A stretch of 37,291 nucleotides of DNA from Parafilimonas sp. (GTDB lineage: Bacteria; Bacteroidota; Bacteroidia; Chitinophagales; Chitinophagaceae): NCBI GenBank assembly GCA_019247895.1, contig JAFBAF010000081.1, positions 1 to 37,291 of the forward strand, read 5' to 3'. Under the pieces are notes generated by a model, which was not told where the DNA came from, did not search any database, and was given only the letters and a program-made list of their open reading frames with translations. This document shows, in pieces, positions 1 to 9,500 of this stretch (positions are counted from its first letter, which is position 1; the number at the start of each line of letters is the position of its first letter). The position numbers were made by a program, and so were the translations under genes.

Positions 1-504
1 TTCAATTGGCCCTGCCACCAACTGAGGATAAAACATTACATACAATGCGTAAATACCAAACTTTCTTTCAGCTTTTTGATTGCCGCGATATACCTCAATC
101 GTATAACTCATTGCCTGGAAAGTATGGAACGACAAACCAATAGGAAGAATAAAACTCAGATCAGAAACGGGGTTTGTAAAATTGAACAGGTGCAGGAACC
201 ATGAAATATTATCATTAAAAAAATTAAAATATTTAAAAAAACCAAGTATGCCTATGTTAGCAACAATACTCATGCGCAAAAACCATTTTCGTTTGGAACC
301 TGTGGATTTTTCAATAAGTATACCAGCAAAATAATCTACAACAATAGTAAACGCGAGTACTAAAATGTAAATAGGAATAAAATCCATGTAGAAGTAACAA
401 CTTGCCAAAAGCAATAACAACCACCTGTACTTATGCGGCAGAATAAAGAAGAGCGATGTAACAATTAAAAAAAACCCAACAAAAGCTAATGAATTAAATA
501 ACAT
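1..504 (-). CDS. MBOAT family O-acyltransferase, 5' part only (gene continues beyond the left window edge)
   Basis: Reverse strand is open from ATG at 504 to the window edge: MLFNSLAFVGFFLIVTSLFFILPHKYRWLLLLLASCYFYMDF...YALYVMFYPQLVAGPIE. The PQLVAGPI motif and multi-TM layout are typical of AlgI-like MBOAT proteins. Absent from the ORF track because it is truncated. Confidence 0.88.
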   Translation of the reverse strand, partial: MLFNSLAFVGFFLIVTSLFFILPHKYRWLLLLLASCYFYMDFIPIYILVLAFTIVVDYFAGILIEKSTGSKRKWFLRMSIVANIGILGFFKYFNFFNDNISWFLHLFNFTNPVSDLSFILPIGLSFHTFQAMSYTIEVYRGNQKAERKFGIYALYVMFYPQLVAGPIE

Positions 505-684
505 GAATTGCGCAGTTGTTTAGGGCGGCAATGTTAATAATAATTCTGCATTTTTTGTACATAAAACATAAAGCAACTTTACTAAATTATTATTTCTTTA
601 TCATTAATGCCCCTTATCTTTTCATTCACGAACAGAAATTAAACGCTCACTGAAATTTCGTTAAACAAAATTAACTGTTTTCTA

Positions 685-692
685 TATCTTTG
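685..692 (+). promoter_or_regulatory. Putative Bacteroidota -7 element (TATCTTTG) upstream of the sugar transferase
   Basis: TATCTTTG matches TAnnTTTG exactly, about 30 nt before the ATG at 724; no clear -33 TTTG. Confidence 0.4.
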
Positions 693-723
693 TTTCACAC
701 CTGTATAAAACTGTTCACTAACT

Positions 724-1449
724 ATGGAAGTAAAAATTAATAGCCACTCTGCGACTAATGAAAAAATATTACATGTACATGTATCCGTACAAGAGCCAAC
801 AAAATTCGAAATACTTGAACAGTCAATCAGTAATAAACAATTTCATTTATTTCTTAAACGCAGCTTCGATATCACAATAGCTTTATTACTTATTATTTTA
901 TTCGCTCCAATACTTATAACGGTAGCGTTGATTATCAAATTAACTTCAAGAGGACCTGTTTTATATAGTAACGAACGTGTAGGTCTTGGCGGCGCTCATT
1001 TTAAATGCCATAAATTCCGTTCAATGGTATCAGACCAGGCAAGCAAGCAAACTGATCATAAGCGGCATCTTGAACATGCTGAAAAGGGTATTTTGCATAA
1101 AGAAAAGAACGATACCCGCATTACGTGGATAGGAAAAATTATTCGTAAAACAAGTATTGATGAACTTCCCCAGCTTTTTAACGTATTAAATGGTGACATG
1201 AGTATTGTTGGACCAAGACCGCTTGTGCCATTTATGCTGAAACCATTCCCGGAGTTCAAAGAAATACGTTGCCTTGTACGTCCCGGAATCACTGGCTTAT
1301 GGCAAATAAGGGACAGAGAACATAACACCAGCGCTGAATTTATGATTGAACACGATACCGAATACATAGAAAGGTATAGTTTCTTTCTTGATATGAAAAT
1401 TCTTGCAGAAACTCCCGTTGTTGTTTTATCGGCGAGGGGAGCCTATTAA
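724..1449 (+). CDS. Undecaprenyl-phosphate sugar transferase (bacterial sugar transferase family, short form with a single N-terminal TM)
   Basis: KRSFDITIALLLIILFAPILI, GPVLYSNERVGLGGAHFKCHKFRSM, RKTSIDELPQLFNVLNGDMSIVGPRPLVP, RPGITGLWQIRDR motifs. Confidence 0.93.
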   Translation: MEVKINSHSATNEKILHVHVSVQEPTKFEILEQSISNKQFHLFLKRSFDITIALLLIILFAPILITVALIIKLTSRGPVLYSNERVGLGGAHFKCHKFRSMVSDQASKQTDHKRHLEHAEKGILHKEKNDTRITWIGKIIRKTSIDELPQLFNVLNGDMSIVGPRPLVPFMLKPFPEFKEIRCLVRPGITGLWQIRDREHNTSAEFMIEHDTEYIERYSFFLDMKILAETPVVVLSARGAY

Positions 1450-1504
1450 TATTATCTGCCTTATTCTGCGATTGCTCCAACGAGAAGAATTTAAATACAT
1501 ACAG

Positions 1505-2617
1505 ATGATTAAAGCAGACTTTGTTATTGTCGGCTCAGGGCTGACGGGCAGTACAATTGCCAGGATTTTAACTGATCACGACCAGGATGTAGTTATTCTT
1601 GACAGAAGAGACCATTTTGCCGGTAATATTTATGATTACAGGCATGAATCAGGCGCAATGATTCATAAATACGGGCCGCACTATTTTCGTTGCGGCTCAG
1701 AAAAAATATGGAACTTTCTAAATCGCTTCACTGAATTTTATGATTGGTCTGCAAAGATTCTATCTAAGGTAAACGATGAACATTTAAACTGGCCCGTAAA
1801 CCAGGATTATATAGAAAAAATTGCAGGAAAAAATTGGGAAGTCTTCAAAGGAGAAGCATCCAATTTTGAAGAAGCATGCCTCGCAAAAATGCCCTGGCAA
1901 TTATATGAATTATTTATAAAGGGTTATACTGAAAAACAATGGGGCGTTAAAGCAACTGAGCTTGATAAGGAACTTGCCGTAAGAATTACTATAAATAAAT
2001 CAAACGTAAACAGCCTTACACCAAACCATAAGTGGAATGCGTTGCCGAGGAATGGTTATACAGAAATGGTGAAGAATATGATTGACGGAATTCCTTTGGA
2101 ACTGGAATTTGACTATTTGCAGCATAAAGAAAAAGTTATTGCCAAAAAGATGGTGATATTTACAGGCCCCATTGATGAATTCTTCGGGTATAAATATGGC
2201 AAATTAAAATATCGCGGACAAAACCGCCGCATTGAACATCTTGAAAATATTGACCAGTACCAGCCTGTTATACAGGTAAATTATCCAAGCCCCGAAGATC
2301 CACGCATTAGAACCATTGAATGGAAACATTTAATGCATTCAAGTGAAAAAGGAAAAGTGAAAGGCACATTGCTAACGCATGAAACGCCTTTTACTCCAGA
2401 AACTGCTGCAAATTTTGAGTATCCTTTTCCGGATAAGATCAATAAGAATTTATATGAACAATATAAAGCAGATGGGGAAAAATTAAATAACGTACTTATT
2501 TGCGGAAGATTGGGAGAATACCGTTATTATGATATGGACCAGGCAATAGGAAGAGCGATGAAACTGGCTTCAGAAATAATTGAGAGATTTGAAATACCTT
2601 CTGAACAATACGCTTAA
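1505..2617 (+). CDS. glf: UDP-galactopyranose mutase
   Basis: MIKADFVIVGSGLTGSTIARIL (FAD-binding), RRDHFAGNIYDY, KYGPHYFRC, GYTEKQWG, FTGPIDEFF, GRLGEYRYYDMDQAI. ATG at 1505 preferred over the 1403 track start. Confidence 0.93.
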   Translation: MIKADFVIVGSGLTGSTIARILTDHDQDVVILDRRDHFAGNIYDYRHESGAMIHKYGPHYFRCGSEKIWNFLNRFTEFYDWSAKILSKVNDEHLNWPVNQDYIEKIAGKNWEVFKGEASNFEEACLAKMPWQLYELFIKGYTEKQWGVKATELDKELAVRITINKSNVNSLTPNHKWNALPRNGYTEMVKNMIDGIPLELEFDYLQHKEKVIAKKMVIFTGPIDEFFGYKYGKLKYRGQNRRIEHLENIDQYQPVIQVNYPSPEDPRIRTIEWKHLMHSSEKGKVKGTLLTHETPFTPETAANFEYPFPDKINKNLYEQYKADGEKLNNVLICGRLGEYRYYDMDQAIGRAMKLASEIIERFEIPSEQYA

Positions 2618-3669
2618 TTATTTTTGCCGCAACTATATTGTATCCCGGTGAGATAAACCTGTTTCTTTATTCCTTGTTGCACATCATTTAAAAAACAAAG
2701 AATATTTTCTACACGAAAGTTTTCTGCGAAAACACCATGTCCGCCTTTTGGATCAACATGTGCGATAGCGGTTTCATTTAAAGCTTTTAAGCGATTGTAT
2801 AAAGGCAGGGTGCCATATACGAATGTCGCATTATCACATGGCACAAATGCCCTTGAATCAAAAGGAACTGCTTTATCTAATTGGCCCTGGAAAAAAATTG
2901 TGGGCAATGCGGTTTCATTTGTAATTAATTCAGGGTTTAAAAAGGCGCCCCACATACTTATAACACCTTTTAATGTATAAAGTGCGGCAGTATCATTTTC
3001 ATCTTTATCGATAGGTCCAAGCTTTTGAGCATAATCATCAGAAAAAAAAGCATTGATATCTTTATCTTTTAAATAAGCAGCAGCAAGGGCGGTTATTGCT
3101 CCAGCACTTTGCCCGCCGAGAAAAATCCAGTTTTTATTGATGTTATACTCGTTTGCATGTTTAGCAATAAAACGTAAAGCTGCATGTGTATCCTGGGCTG
3201 CACGATACATTGCCTGTTTTAAATGGACAGAATCGTTACAGTTGGATGCAGCGCGTGAAATAAAGCCCCAGCCTAAACGATAATTAATTGATACGGCAAC
3301 ATAACCGTTATTGGCAAGTTTTGAACAGGTTGATGACAAATTATTTTTATCACCACCAATAAAACTGCCGCCATGAACAAGTACAACTGTTGGAAATTTT
3401 TTACCTTCACTATGTGGTGGTTTGTAAATATCAAGTGCAAGTTGTAATTCATCGCCTTTGTAATTGACGGCTTTGCTATTAAATACAATGTTTTTTAGAA
3501 CACTTCCTTTAAAAACATCGCTTGTGTCGTAACTGAAATTAGTTGATTGGTTGCTTACAGTATTATTTTTGTTTTGATTGGTTTTTGATGCCAACAATTT
3601 TTTGCTGCACGATGTTAGCGTCAAAAGAATCAGCGCAATAACTCCGAAAACTAAAAACACTTTTACCAT
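2614..3669 (-). CDS. Alpha/beta hydrolase (carboxylesterase/BD-FAE-like), predicted lipoprotein
   Basis: Start at 3669 gives MVKVFLVFGVIALILLTLTSCSKK (lipobox). PTVVLVHGGSFIGGDK oxyanion motif, GGQSAGA nucleophile elbow, KGGHG His motif. Confidence 0.85.
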   Translation of the reverse strand: MVKVFLVFGVIALILLTLTSCSKKLLASKTNQNKNNTVSNQSTNFSYDTSDVFKGSVLKNIVFNSKAVNYKGDELQLALDIYKPPHSEGKKFPTVVLVHGGSFIGGDKNNLSSTCSKLANNGYVAVSINYRLGWGFISRAASNCNDSVHLKQAMYRAAQDTHAALRFIAKHANEYNINKNWIFLGGQSAGAITALAAAYLKDKDINAFFSDDYAQKLGPIDKDENDTAALYTLKGVISMWGAFLNPELITNETALPTIFFQGQLDKAVPFDSRAFVPCDNATFVYGTLPLYNRLKALNETAIAHVDPKGGHGVFAENFRVENILCFLNDVQQGIKKQVYLTGIQYSCGKNN

Positions 3670-3705
3670 TATAATCTTGTTGATGAAATTAAGCAGCAGC
3701 AAAAA

Positions 3706-4527
3706 TCAACCATTAAATTTTACTTCAAACAAAGCAGGCCACATTTTACCCGTTATATAAAAAGCCTTTTTGCTTGAATCGTATGCAATTCCATTCAACA
3801 CATTACCATTACTTCCGGGGTAATTTTGTGCATTATATTTCATTCCGCTTTTTTGCAATAACCCGGTAAAATCAAACTTGCCAACAACTGCACCGGTTTC
3901 AGGATTAATCTTTAAAATATTATCCGTTTCATAAACATTCGAATAGATAAATCCGTCAACATATTCTAATTCATTAATCGAGGTAACGGGCCCGTAATTG
4001 TCTGTTACTGTAACCTGGTTTAAAATTTTAAAAGTATTAGGGTCAACAAAATAAAGATTGCTGCTTCCTGTGCTGATGATGATCTGTTTGCCGTTGTTTG
4101 TCATTCCCCAGCCTTCATAGGGCCAGCTTAGTTCATTTGTTTTTTTTAAAGTAGAAGCATCATATACAAATACTTTGTGTTCATTCCACGTAAGTTGATA
4201 TATCTTGTTATTCAATACGGTGCAGCCTTCTCCGAAATATTGCTTTGTAAGATTGATAGAATTATCAATTTTCCCATCAATATCTTTTTGAACCAATTTA
4301 CTCGAACCATAATTGCCTCCGCTTTCATACAATTTATTATTCACCCATTCCAGCCCTTCAGTGTAAGAAGACGTATCATGCGGATAAACTTTTACTATTG
4401 AATAACTGATCATTGGTGGTGGGGGGTTGTTATCGTCTGTAACGGCTGCGCCTTCACCGGATGAATTATTATTATTGCAGGCGCATAAAACAAACGGCAG
4501 CAGAAAACAAAAACGAAATAGTTTCAT
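3706..4527 (-). CDS. Glutaminyl-peptide cyclotransferase (glutamine cyclotransferase family, beta-propeller), predicted lipoprotein
   Basis: MKLFRFCFLLPFVLCACNNN lipobox; VYPHDTSSYTEGLEW, LYESGGNYGSSKL, LTWNEHKVFVYD, GWGMTNNGKQIIISTGSSNLYFVDP, NELEYVDGFIYSNVYETDNILKINPETG. Confidence 0.9.
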   Translation of the reverse strand: MKLFRFCFLLPFVLCACNNNNSSGEGAAVTDDNNPPPPMISYSIVKVYPHDTSSYTEGLEWVNNKLYESGGNYGSSKLVQKDIDGKIDNSINLTKQYFGEGCTVLNNKIYQLTWNEHKVFVYDASTLKKTNELSWPYEGWGMTNNGKQIIISTGSSNLYFVDPNTFKILNQVTVTDNYGPVTSINELEYVDGFIYSNVYETDNILKINPETGAVVGKFDFTGLLQKSGMKYNAQNYPGSNGNVLNGIAYDSSKKAFYITGKMWPALFEVKFNG

Positions 4528-4657
4528 CTATTATAATCGTATTTTAATTGATAGCAGCAAAAATATATTTATAAAGATTAATAATTTGTAATAAATATCT
4601 TTTCAAATTAAACTGGCATTATTTTTAACCGTTTAATATAAATCTTAAAAAATAAGA

Positions 4658-5377
4658 ATGAAAAAAATAGCAGTTCTTTTAATAATGATTCCTTTTTTTT
4701 CGTGTGAACCATTGCAGCAGACCGCAGGTGCATTTCCATCTTCAACAAACAATACTGAGCAATCAAAAATAGTAGAAGGCTTGAAAGAAGCTTTAACCAT
4801 CGGCACGCAAAACAGTACAAATAAATTAAGCGCAGTTAATGGTTTTTTCGCTGATGCCGCTGTAAAAATTTTGATGCCGCCAGAAGCGGAGAACGTTGAA
4901 AAAACTTTGCGGCAGTTTGGTTTGGGAAGTTTGGTAGATAAAACAATTCTTTCTTTAAACCGTGCAGCCGAAGATGCAGCTACATCCGCAACACCGATTT
5001 TTGTTGATGCCATAAAGCAAATGACTATAAGCGATGCATTAGGTATTTTGCAAGGCGGTGATTTCGCTGCAACAAATTATTTCAAACAAAAAACAACGGA
5101 TCAATTAACGGCTGCTTTCAGACCGGTTATTTCAAAATCATTAGATAAAGTTGATGCAACTAAATATTGGAGCGACATGTTTAGCGCCTATAATAAATTT
5201 TCTTCAAAGAAGGTTCCAACAGATCTAACAGCTTATGTAACACAAAAAGCTATTGATGGTATTTTTTATGAAGTTGGATTGGAAGAACAAAAGATAAGGA
5301 AGGATCCTGCGGCGCGTGTTACTGATTTATTGAAACAAGTGTTTGGCGGAAAAAGGGCGAAGGGTAACGGGTATTAA
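4658..5377 (+). CDS. DUF4197 domain-containing lipoprotein
   Basis: MKKIAVLLIMIPFFSCEP lipobox; GLKEALTIGTQNSTNKLSAVNGFFADAAVKILMPPEAENVEKTLRQFGLG, NRAAEDAA. Confidence 0.85.
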   Translation: MKKIAVLLIMIPFFSCEPLQQTAGAFPSSTNNTEQSKIVEGLKEALTIGTQNSTNKLSAVNGFFADAAVKILMPPEAENVEKTLRQFGLGSLVDKTILSLNRAAEDAATSATPIFVDAIKQMTISDALGILQGGDFAATNYFKQKTTDQLTAAFRPVISKSLDKVDATKYWSDMFSAYNKFSSKKVPTDLTAYVTQKAIDGIFYEVGLEEQKIRKDPAARVTDLLKQVFGGKRAKGNGY

Positions 5378-5415
5378 GAATGAGTAATTTAGAATTAGTA
5401 TTTGGGAATGTGGGA

Positions 5416-5976
5416 TTATACAATTAATTTGTTTTCGTCTAATAAAATTTTTGTTTGAAGAATTGCAATTATTGTTAGCGCATCTTTAATTTTTCCATTC
5501 ATCACCATTTCGTAAACTTCCTTAAACGGAAGTTTTTTTATTGCCAGTTGTTCTGTTTCTTCCGGCATTGGGTTATGTTGTGTTAAACCTGTCGCAACAA
5601 AAACGAAACAGTTTTCATCGGTAACAGAATTACTTAAGTGCATTTCTCTTATCATTTGCCATTGCTTTGCTTTCAAGCCTGTTTCTTCCAGCAATTCACG
5701 CTGCGCTGCAACAAGCGGTTCTTCATCTAAAGCGCCGCCTTCAGGTATTTCCCAACTGTATTCATTTATCGTAAACCTGAATTGGCCAACAAGGTAAGTA
5801 TTTAAGTTTTCATCCAAAGGAACAATACCGATCGCAACATTTTTAAAATGCACTTTACCATAAATGCCTTTGTTGCCTGATGGATTTAGCACATCATATT
5901 CTGTTAAGTGAATCCATGGGTTATCATAAATTTCTTTTTGATCTAAAATCATCCACGGGTTGTTATAATCATTCAT
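5416..5976 (-). CDS. Nudix hydrolase (ADP-ribose pyrophosphatase-like)
   Basis: Nudix-type motif PEGGALDEEPLVAAQRELLEETGL preceded by VGQFRFTINEYSWEIPEGG. Confidence 0.88.
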   Translation of the reverse strand: MNDYNNPWMILDQKEIYDNPWIHLTEYDVLNPSGNKGIYGKVHFKNVAIGIVPLDENLNTYLVGQFRFTINEYSWEIPEGGALDEEPLVAAQRELLEETGLKAKQWQMIREMHLSNSVTDENCFVFVATGLTQHNPMPEETEQLAIKKLPFKEVYEMVMNGKIKDALTIIAILQTKILLDENKLIV

Positions 5977-6090
5977 AAAATATCTTGTTGAGTATAGATA
6001 ATTTTTTGCATCAAAATTATAAAGCAGACCTTAGTAAATTGAAATTATCAAATTAAATTAATTGCTTTAACTTGAATAAAACAATTGCCG

Positions 6091-6876
6091 ATGAAGAAAG
6101 TTTTTATCGCCGCGTGTTTATTTGCAGCCTGCAATATGCAAACAAAAGATATAAATAAACAAGCATCCGGAGAAGCTTTACTTTCATATGATGATGACAG
6201 CGTTGCGAAAACCGCACCCGCAGATAACGGTTTCGCTGTTGTTGAATTGTTTACAAGTGAAGGTTGTTCAAGTTGTCCGCCTGCAGATAATGCTGTTGCT
6301 AAATTATTAAAAGAACATAACAACAATGTTTACGTATTAGGTTATCATGTTGATTACTGGGATAATTTAGGCTGGAAAGATTCTTTCAGCAACGCTGCTT
6401 ATACTCAATTACAAAGAAATTATGCAAAAAGTTTCAAATTATCATCTGTTTATACACCACAAGTTATTGTAAATGGAACAGAACAATTTGTTGGTTCGAA
6501 TGAAAGCAAATTGAATGCAACTGTGAATAAAGATTTGCAGCAGTCATCTAACATACAATTAAGTGTTGATGCAAAAGCCGGTGATGATTATGAATTGATG
6601 TTACATTATACAACAAATGCCACCAATTCCAACATACAATTTGCATTAATTGAACTGTCTGCAACAAGTAAAATCCAGCGTGGTGAAAATGGCGGTGCAA
6701 CTTTGCATCATGTAAATATTGTTAGAGACATTAAAATAGAAGATGCATCTTCAAACGGAACTGCCTCACTTACATTTCCTGAAGATGCGACTTTAGATAA
6801 TTACAAGGTGATTGCTTTTACACAAAGTAAAGCTGATAATAAAATTACTGCCGCAACGGAAGTGAAAATTCAATAA
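6091..6876 (+). CDS. DUF1223 domain-containing protein, thioredoxin-like fold, exported
   Basis: VVELFTSEGCSSCPPADNAVAKLL, YHVDYWDNLGWKDSFS, TPQVIVNGTEQFVGS. ATG at 6091 preferred over TTG at 6085. Confidence 0.88.
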   Translation: MKKVFIAACLFAACNMQTKDINKQASGEALLSYDDDSVAKTAPADNGFAVVELFTSEGCSSCPPADNAVAKLLKEHNNNVYVLGYHVDYWDNLGWKDSFSNAAYTQLQRNYAKSFKLSSVYTPQVIVNGTEQFVGSNESKLNATVNKDLQQSSNIQLSVDAKAGDDYELMLHYTTNATNSNIQFALIELSATSKIQRGENGGATLHHVNIVRDIKIEDASSNGTASLTFPEDATLDNYKVIAFTQSKADNKITAATEVKIQ

Positions 6877-6966
6877 AAATAACTCATTAAGAAAAATTAA
6901 AAATTTCGCATTGCACGAAAAAAGTTGAACAACTTTTGCAGTAACTCAATTCTATCAAAACGTTTT

Positions 6967-7983
6967 ATGAAATATAATTTTTTAGGCAACACCGGACTTA
7001 AAGTTTCAGAATTATGTTTAGGCACAATGACATTTGGCGGCAACGGCGGCATCTGGGCAAACATTGGTGATTTAGATCAGCAAGAAGTTGATGAGATTGT
7101 TAAGCGTTCAGTTGATGCAGGCATTAATTTTATTGATACAGCGAATGTTTATTCGCAAGGTTTATCAGAACAATTAACTGGAAAAGCAATTAGCAACCTT
7201 GGTTTAAAGAGAGATGATCTTGTTATTGCTACAAAAGTTCGTGGTAAAATGGGCGATGGGCCGAATGAAATTGGCTTATCACGCAAACACATTATGCAGC
7301 AGGTTGATGAAAGTTTACGACGTTTGAATATTGATTACATTGATCTGTATCAAATTCATGGATATGATTCATTAACGCCTATTGAAGACACAATAGATAC
7401 ATTAAATGATATTGTAAAAAGTGGCAAAGTTCGTTACATCGGCTGCAGTAATATAACTGCATGGCAACTGATGAAAGCATTGGCTTATTCAGCGCATCAT
7501 CATCTTACAAAATTCGTTTCACTACAAGCTTATTATACAATTGCTGGTCGTGATTTGGAACGTGAATTAATTCCGTTGCTGAATGATCAGAAAGTTGGGT
7601 TGATGGTTTGGAGCCCATTGGCTGGCGGATTTTTAAGCGGCAAGTATTCACGTAATAAAAACCCTGAAGATGCAAGACGTTTAAATTTTGATTTTCCACC
7701 CGTGAATAAAGAAAAAGCGTTTGATATTATTGACGTGATGGAGCCGATTGCTCAATCAAAGAATGTTTCAGTTGCACAAATTGCATTAGCGTGGTTGTTG
7801 CATCAGCCTGCAGTTTCAACTGTAATTATCGGTGCGAAAAAAATGCACCAATTAGAAGATAATTTAAAAGCAGTTGATGTGCAATTAACGCAAGATGAAT
7901 TACAAAAATTAGATGAAGTAAGTAAACTTACAGCTGAATATCCTGGATGGATGTTAGCACGCCAGGGCTCAGACAGAAAGTAA
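6967..7983 (+). CDS. Aldo/keto reductase
   Basis: MKYNFLGNTGLKVSELCLGTMTFGG, GINFIDTANVYSQGLSE, YIDLYQIHGYD, GKVRYIGCSN, SVSTVIIGAKKMHQLEDNL-type tail (PAVSTVIIGAKK). Confidence 0.93.
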   Translation: MKYNFLGNTGLKVSELCLGTMTFGGNGGIWANIGDLDQQEVDEIVKRSVDAGINFIDTANVYSQGLSEQLTGKAISNLGLKRDDLVIATKVRGKMGDGPNEIGLSRKHIMQQVDESLRRLNIDYIDLYQIHGYDSLTPIEDTIDTLNDIVKSGKVRYIGCSNITAWQLMKALAYSAHHHLTKFVSLQAYYTIAGRDLERELIPLLNDQKVGLMVWSPLAGGFLSGKYSRNKNPEDARRLNFDFPPVNKEKAFDIIDVMEPIAQSKNVSVAQIALAWLLHQPAVSTVIIGAKKMHQLEDNLKAVDVQLTQDELQKLDEVSKLTAEYPGWMLARQGSDRK

Positions 7984-7991
7984 ATACCTCG

Positions 7992-9017
7992 ATGAATTTA
8001 TACTATAAAAAAATTGAACTTCCATTTGAATATCCATTTACAATTTCAGGCGGAAGAACAAAAACACATCAGCCTTCTTTAATTGTTGCATTGCAGTTAG
8101 GAAATTTTATTGGTTATGGCGAAGCGCCTGCAATCACTTATTACAACATTACTGTTGAACAAATGATCGCAGATATTGAAAGCAAAAAAAAGATGATCGA
8201 AAAATTTGCTTTCACTACACCTGATCGTTACTGGCATTATTTGCATCATCTCATTCCCAACAATCCTTTTTTAGTTTGTGCATTAGATATGGCAGCATGG
8301 GATTTATTTGGGAAAATGCGCAATCAAACACTATATAAAATATGGAATACAGAATGGAAAAATATTCCTGTATGCGATTATACTTTGGGCATTGATTCAA
8401 TTGATAAGATGATTGAAAAAATGCGGCAACATCCATGGCCTGTTTATAAAATTAAAGTTGGAACAGAGAACGATATTGAAACTATTGAAGCATTAAGAAA
8501 ACATACTAATGCAGTTTTTCGTGTTGATGCAAATGCGGGCTGGACATTGAATGAAGCGCTTGAAAAAATTCCTGCATTAAAAGATTTAGGTGTTGAATTG
8601 ATTGAGCAGCCATTGGCAAAAGATAATTTCAATGAAATGAAAATTTTATATGAGCAATCTGCATTGCCTTTGTTAGCTGATGAGAGTTGTGTGTTTGAAG
8701 ATGATGTTGAACGCTGCGCTGAATGTTTTTATGGCATCAATATAAAGCTTGTAAAATGCAGCGGTATTACGCCAGCATTGCGTATGATCGAACAAGCAAA
8801 AAAATTAAATTTAAAAGTGATGATGGGCAGCATGAATGAATGTACTGTTGGTTCTGCTGCTATTGCACAATTTTTACCGCAATTAGATTATGTTGACATG
8901 GATGGGCCTTTGTTGTTGAAAGAAGATATTGCAAGCGGATTGAAATATGAGAATGGTGTAGTTAGTGTTTCTGATGAAGCGGGATTAGGAATAAAAATCT
9001 CTCCGGATTTTTTTTAA
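7992..9017 (+). CDS. Dipeptide epimerase (enolase superfamily, L-Ala-D/L-Glu epimerase-like)
   Basis: PVYKIKVGTEND (KxK), VFRVDANAGW, LIEQPL, LLADES, INIKLVKCSG, MNECTVGSAAIAQFLPQLDYVDMDGPLLL. Confidence 0.9.
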   Translation: MNLYYKKIELPFEYPFTISGGRTKTHQPSLIVALQLGNFIGYGEAPAITYYNITVEQMIADIESKKKMIEKFAFTTPDRYWHYLHHLIPNNPFLVCALDMAAWDLFGKMRNQTLYKIWNTEWKNIPVCDYTLGIDSIDKMIEKMRQHPWPVYKIKVGTENDIETIEALRKHTNAVFRVDANAGWTLNEALEKIPALKDLGVELIEQPLAKDNFNEMKILYEQSALPLLADESCVFEDDVERCAECFYGINIKLVKCSGITPALRMIEQAKKLNLKVMMGSMNECTVGSAAIAQFLPQLDYVDMDGPLLLKEDIASGLKYENGVVSVSDEAGLGIKISPDFF

Positions 9018-9019
9018 AT

Positions 9020-9496
9020 TTATTCAACAGGCATTCGCATTTCAGTAATCAATTTTGAGAATCCAATTTTCTCATACGCTTTAACTGCAGGTTCGTTTTC
9101 TGTGTACACTTCCAATCGCAATTCGTTTAAATTTTGTGCAATTGCCCACGCTTTTAAATGATCAATAATTTTATTGATTATTCCTCTCCCACGATATTCA
9201 GGAACGACATACATAAAACCGAGGTAAGCATATTTTTCATACGTATAACAATCTCTTTGCGCTTGTTTGATGCGAGCATAACCAGAGGCAATCACCTGGT
9301 TATTTAATTCCGCTACTGCAAGTTCAGTATGCGTTGCTTCAATCATTTCATTCAGATCATAATAATCAATATGCCCGCTTTTTAGTGTAGGGTCAAATGG
9401 ACGTTCTGCTTCAATAACGCCTTGCTCAAATTGCAGCAATGTATTTAAATCATCTACTGTTGCACTTCTGATAATAATTGAATCTGTTTGTTCCAT
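9020..9496 (-). CDS. GNAT family N-acetyltransferase
   Basis: YLGFMYVVPEYRGRGIINKIIDHLKAWA...LRLEVYTENEPAVKAYEKIGFSK. Confidence 0.9.
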   Translation of the reverse strand: MEQTDSIIIRSATVDDLNTLLQFEQGVIEAERPFDPTLKSGHIDYYDLNEMIEATHTELAVAELNNQVIASGYARIKQAQRDCYTYEKYAYLGFMYVVPEYRGRGIINKIIDHLKAWAIAQNLNELRLEVYTENEPAVKAYEKIGFSKLITEMRMPVE

Positions 9497-9500
9497 GCGA

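Noticed and set aside
770-783. 14-bp palindrome TACATGTACATGTA
   Set aside because: Inside the N-terminal coding region of the sugar transferase, low-complexity composition; likely chance.
1056-1367. 103-aa minus-strand ORF
   Set aside because: Antisense to the well supported sugar transferase; no recognisable features.
4596-4603. TATCTTTT as a -7 element for DUF4197
   Set aside because: Lacks the final G of TAnnTTTG and has no -33 box; too weak to call.
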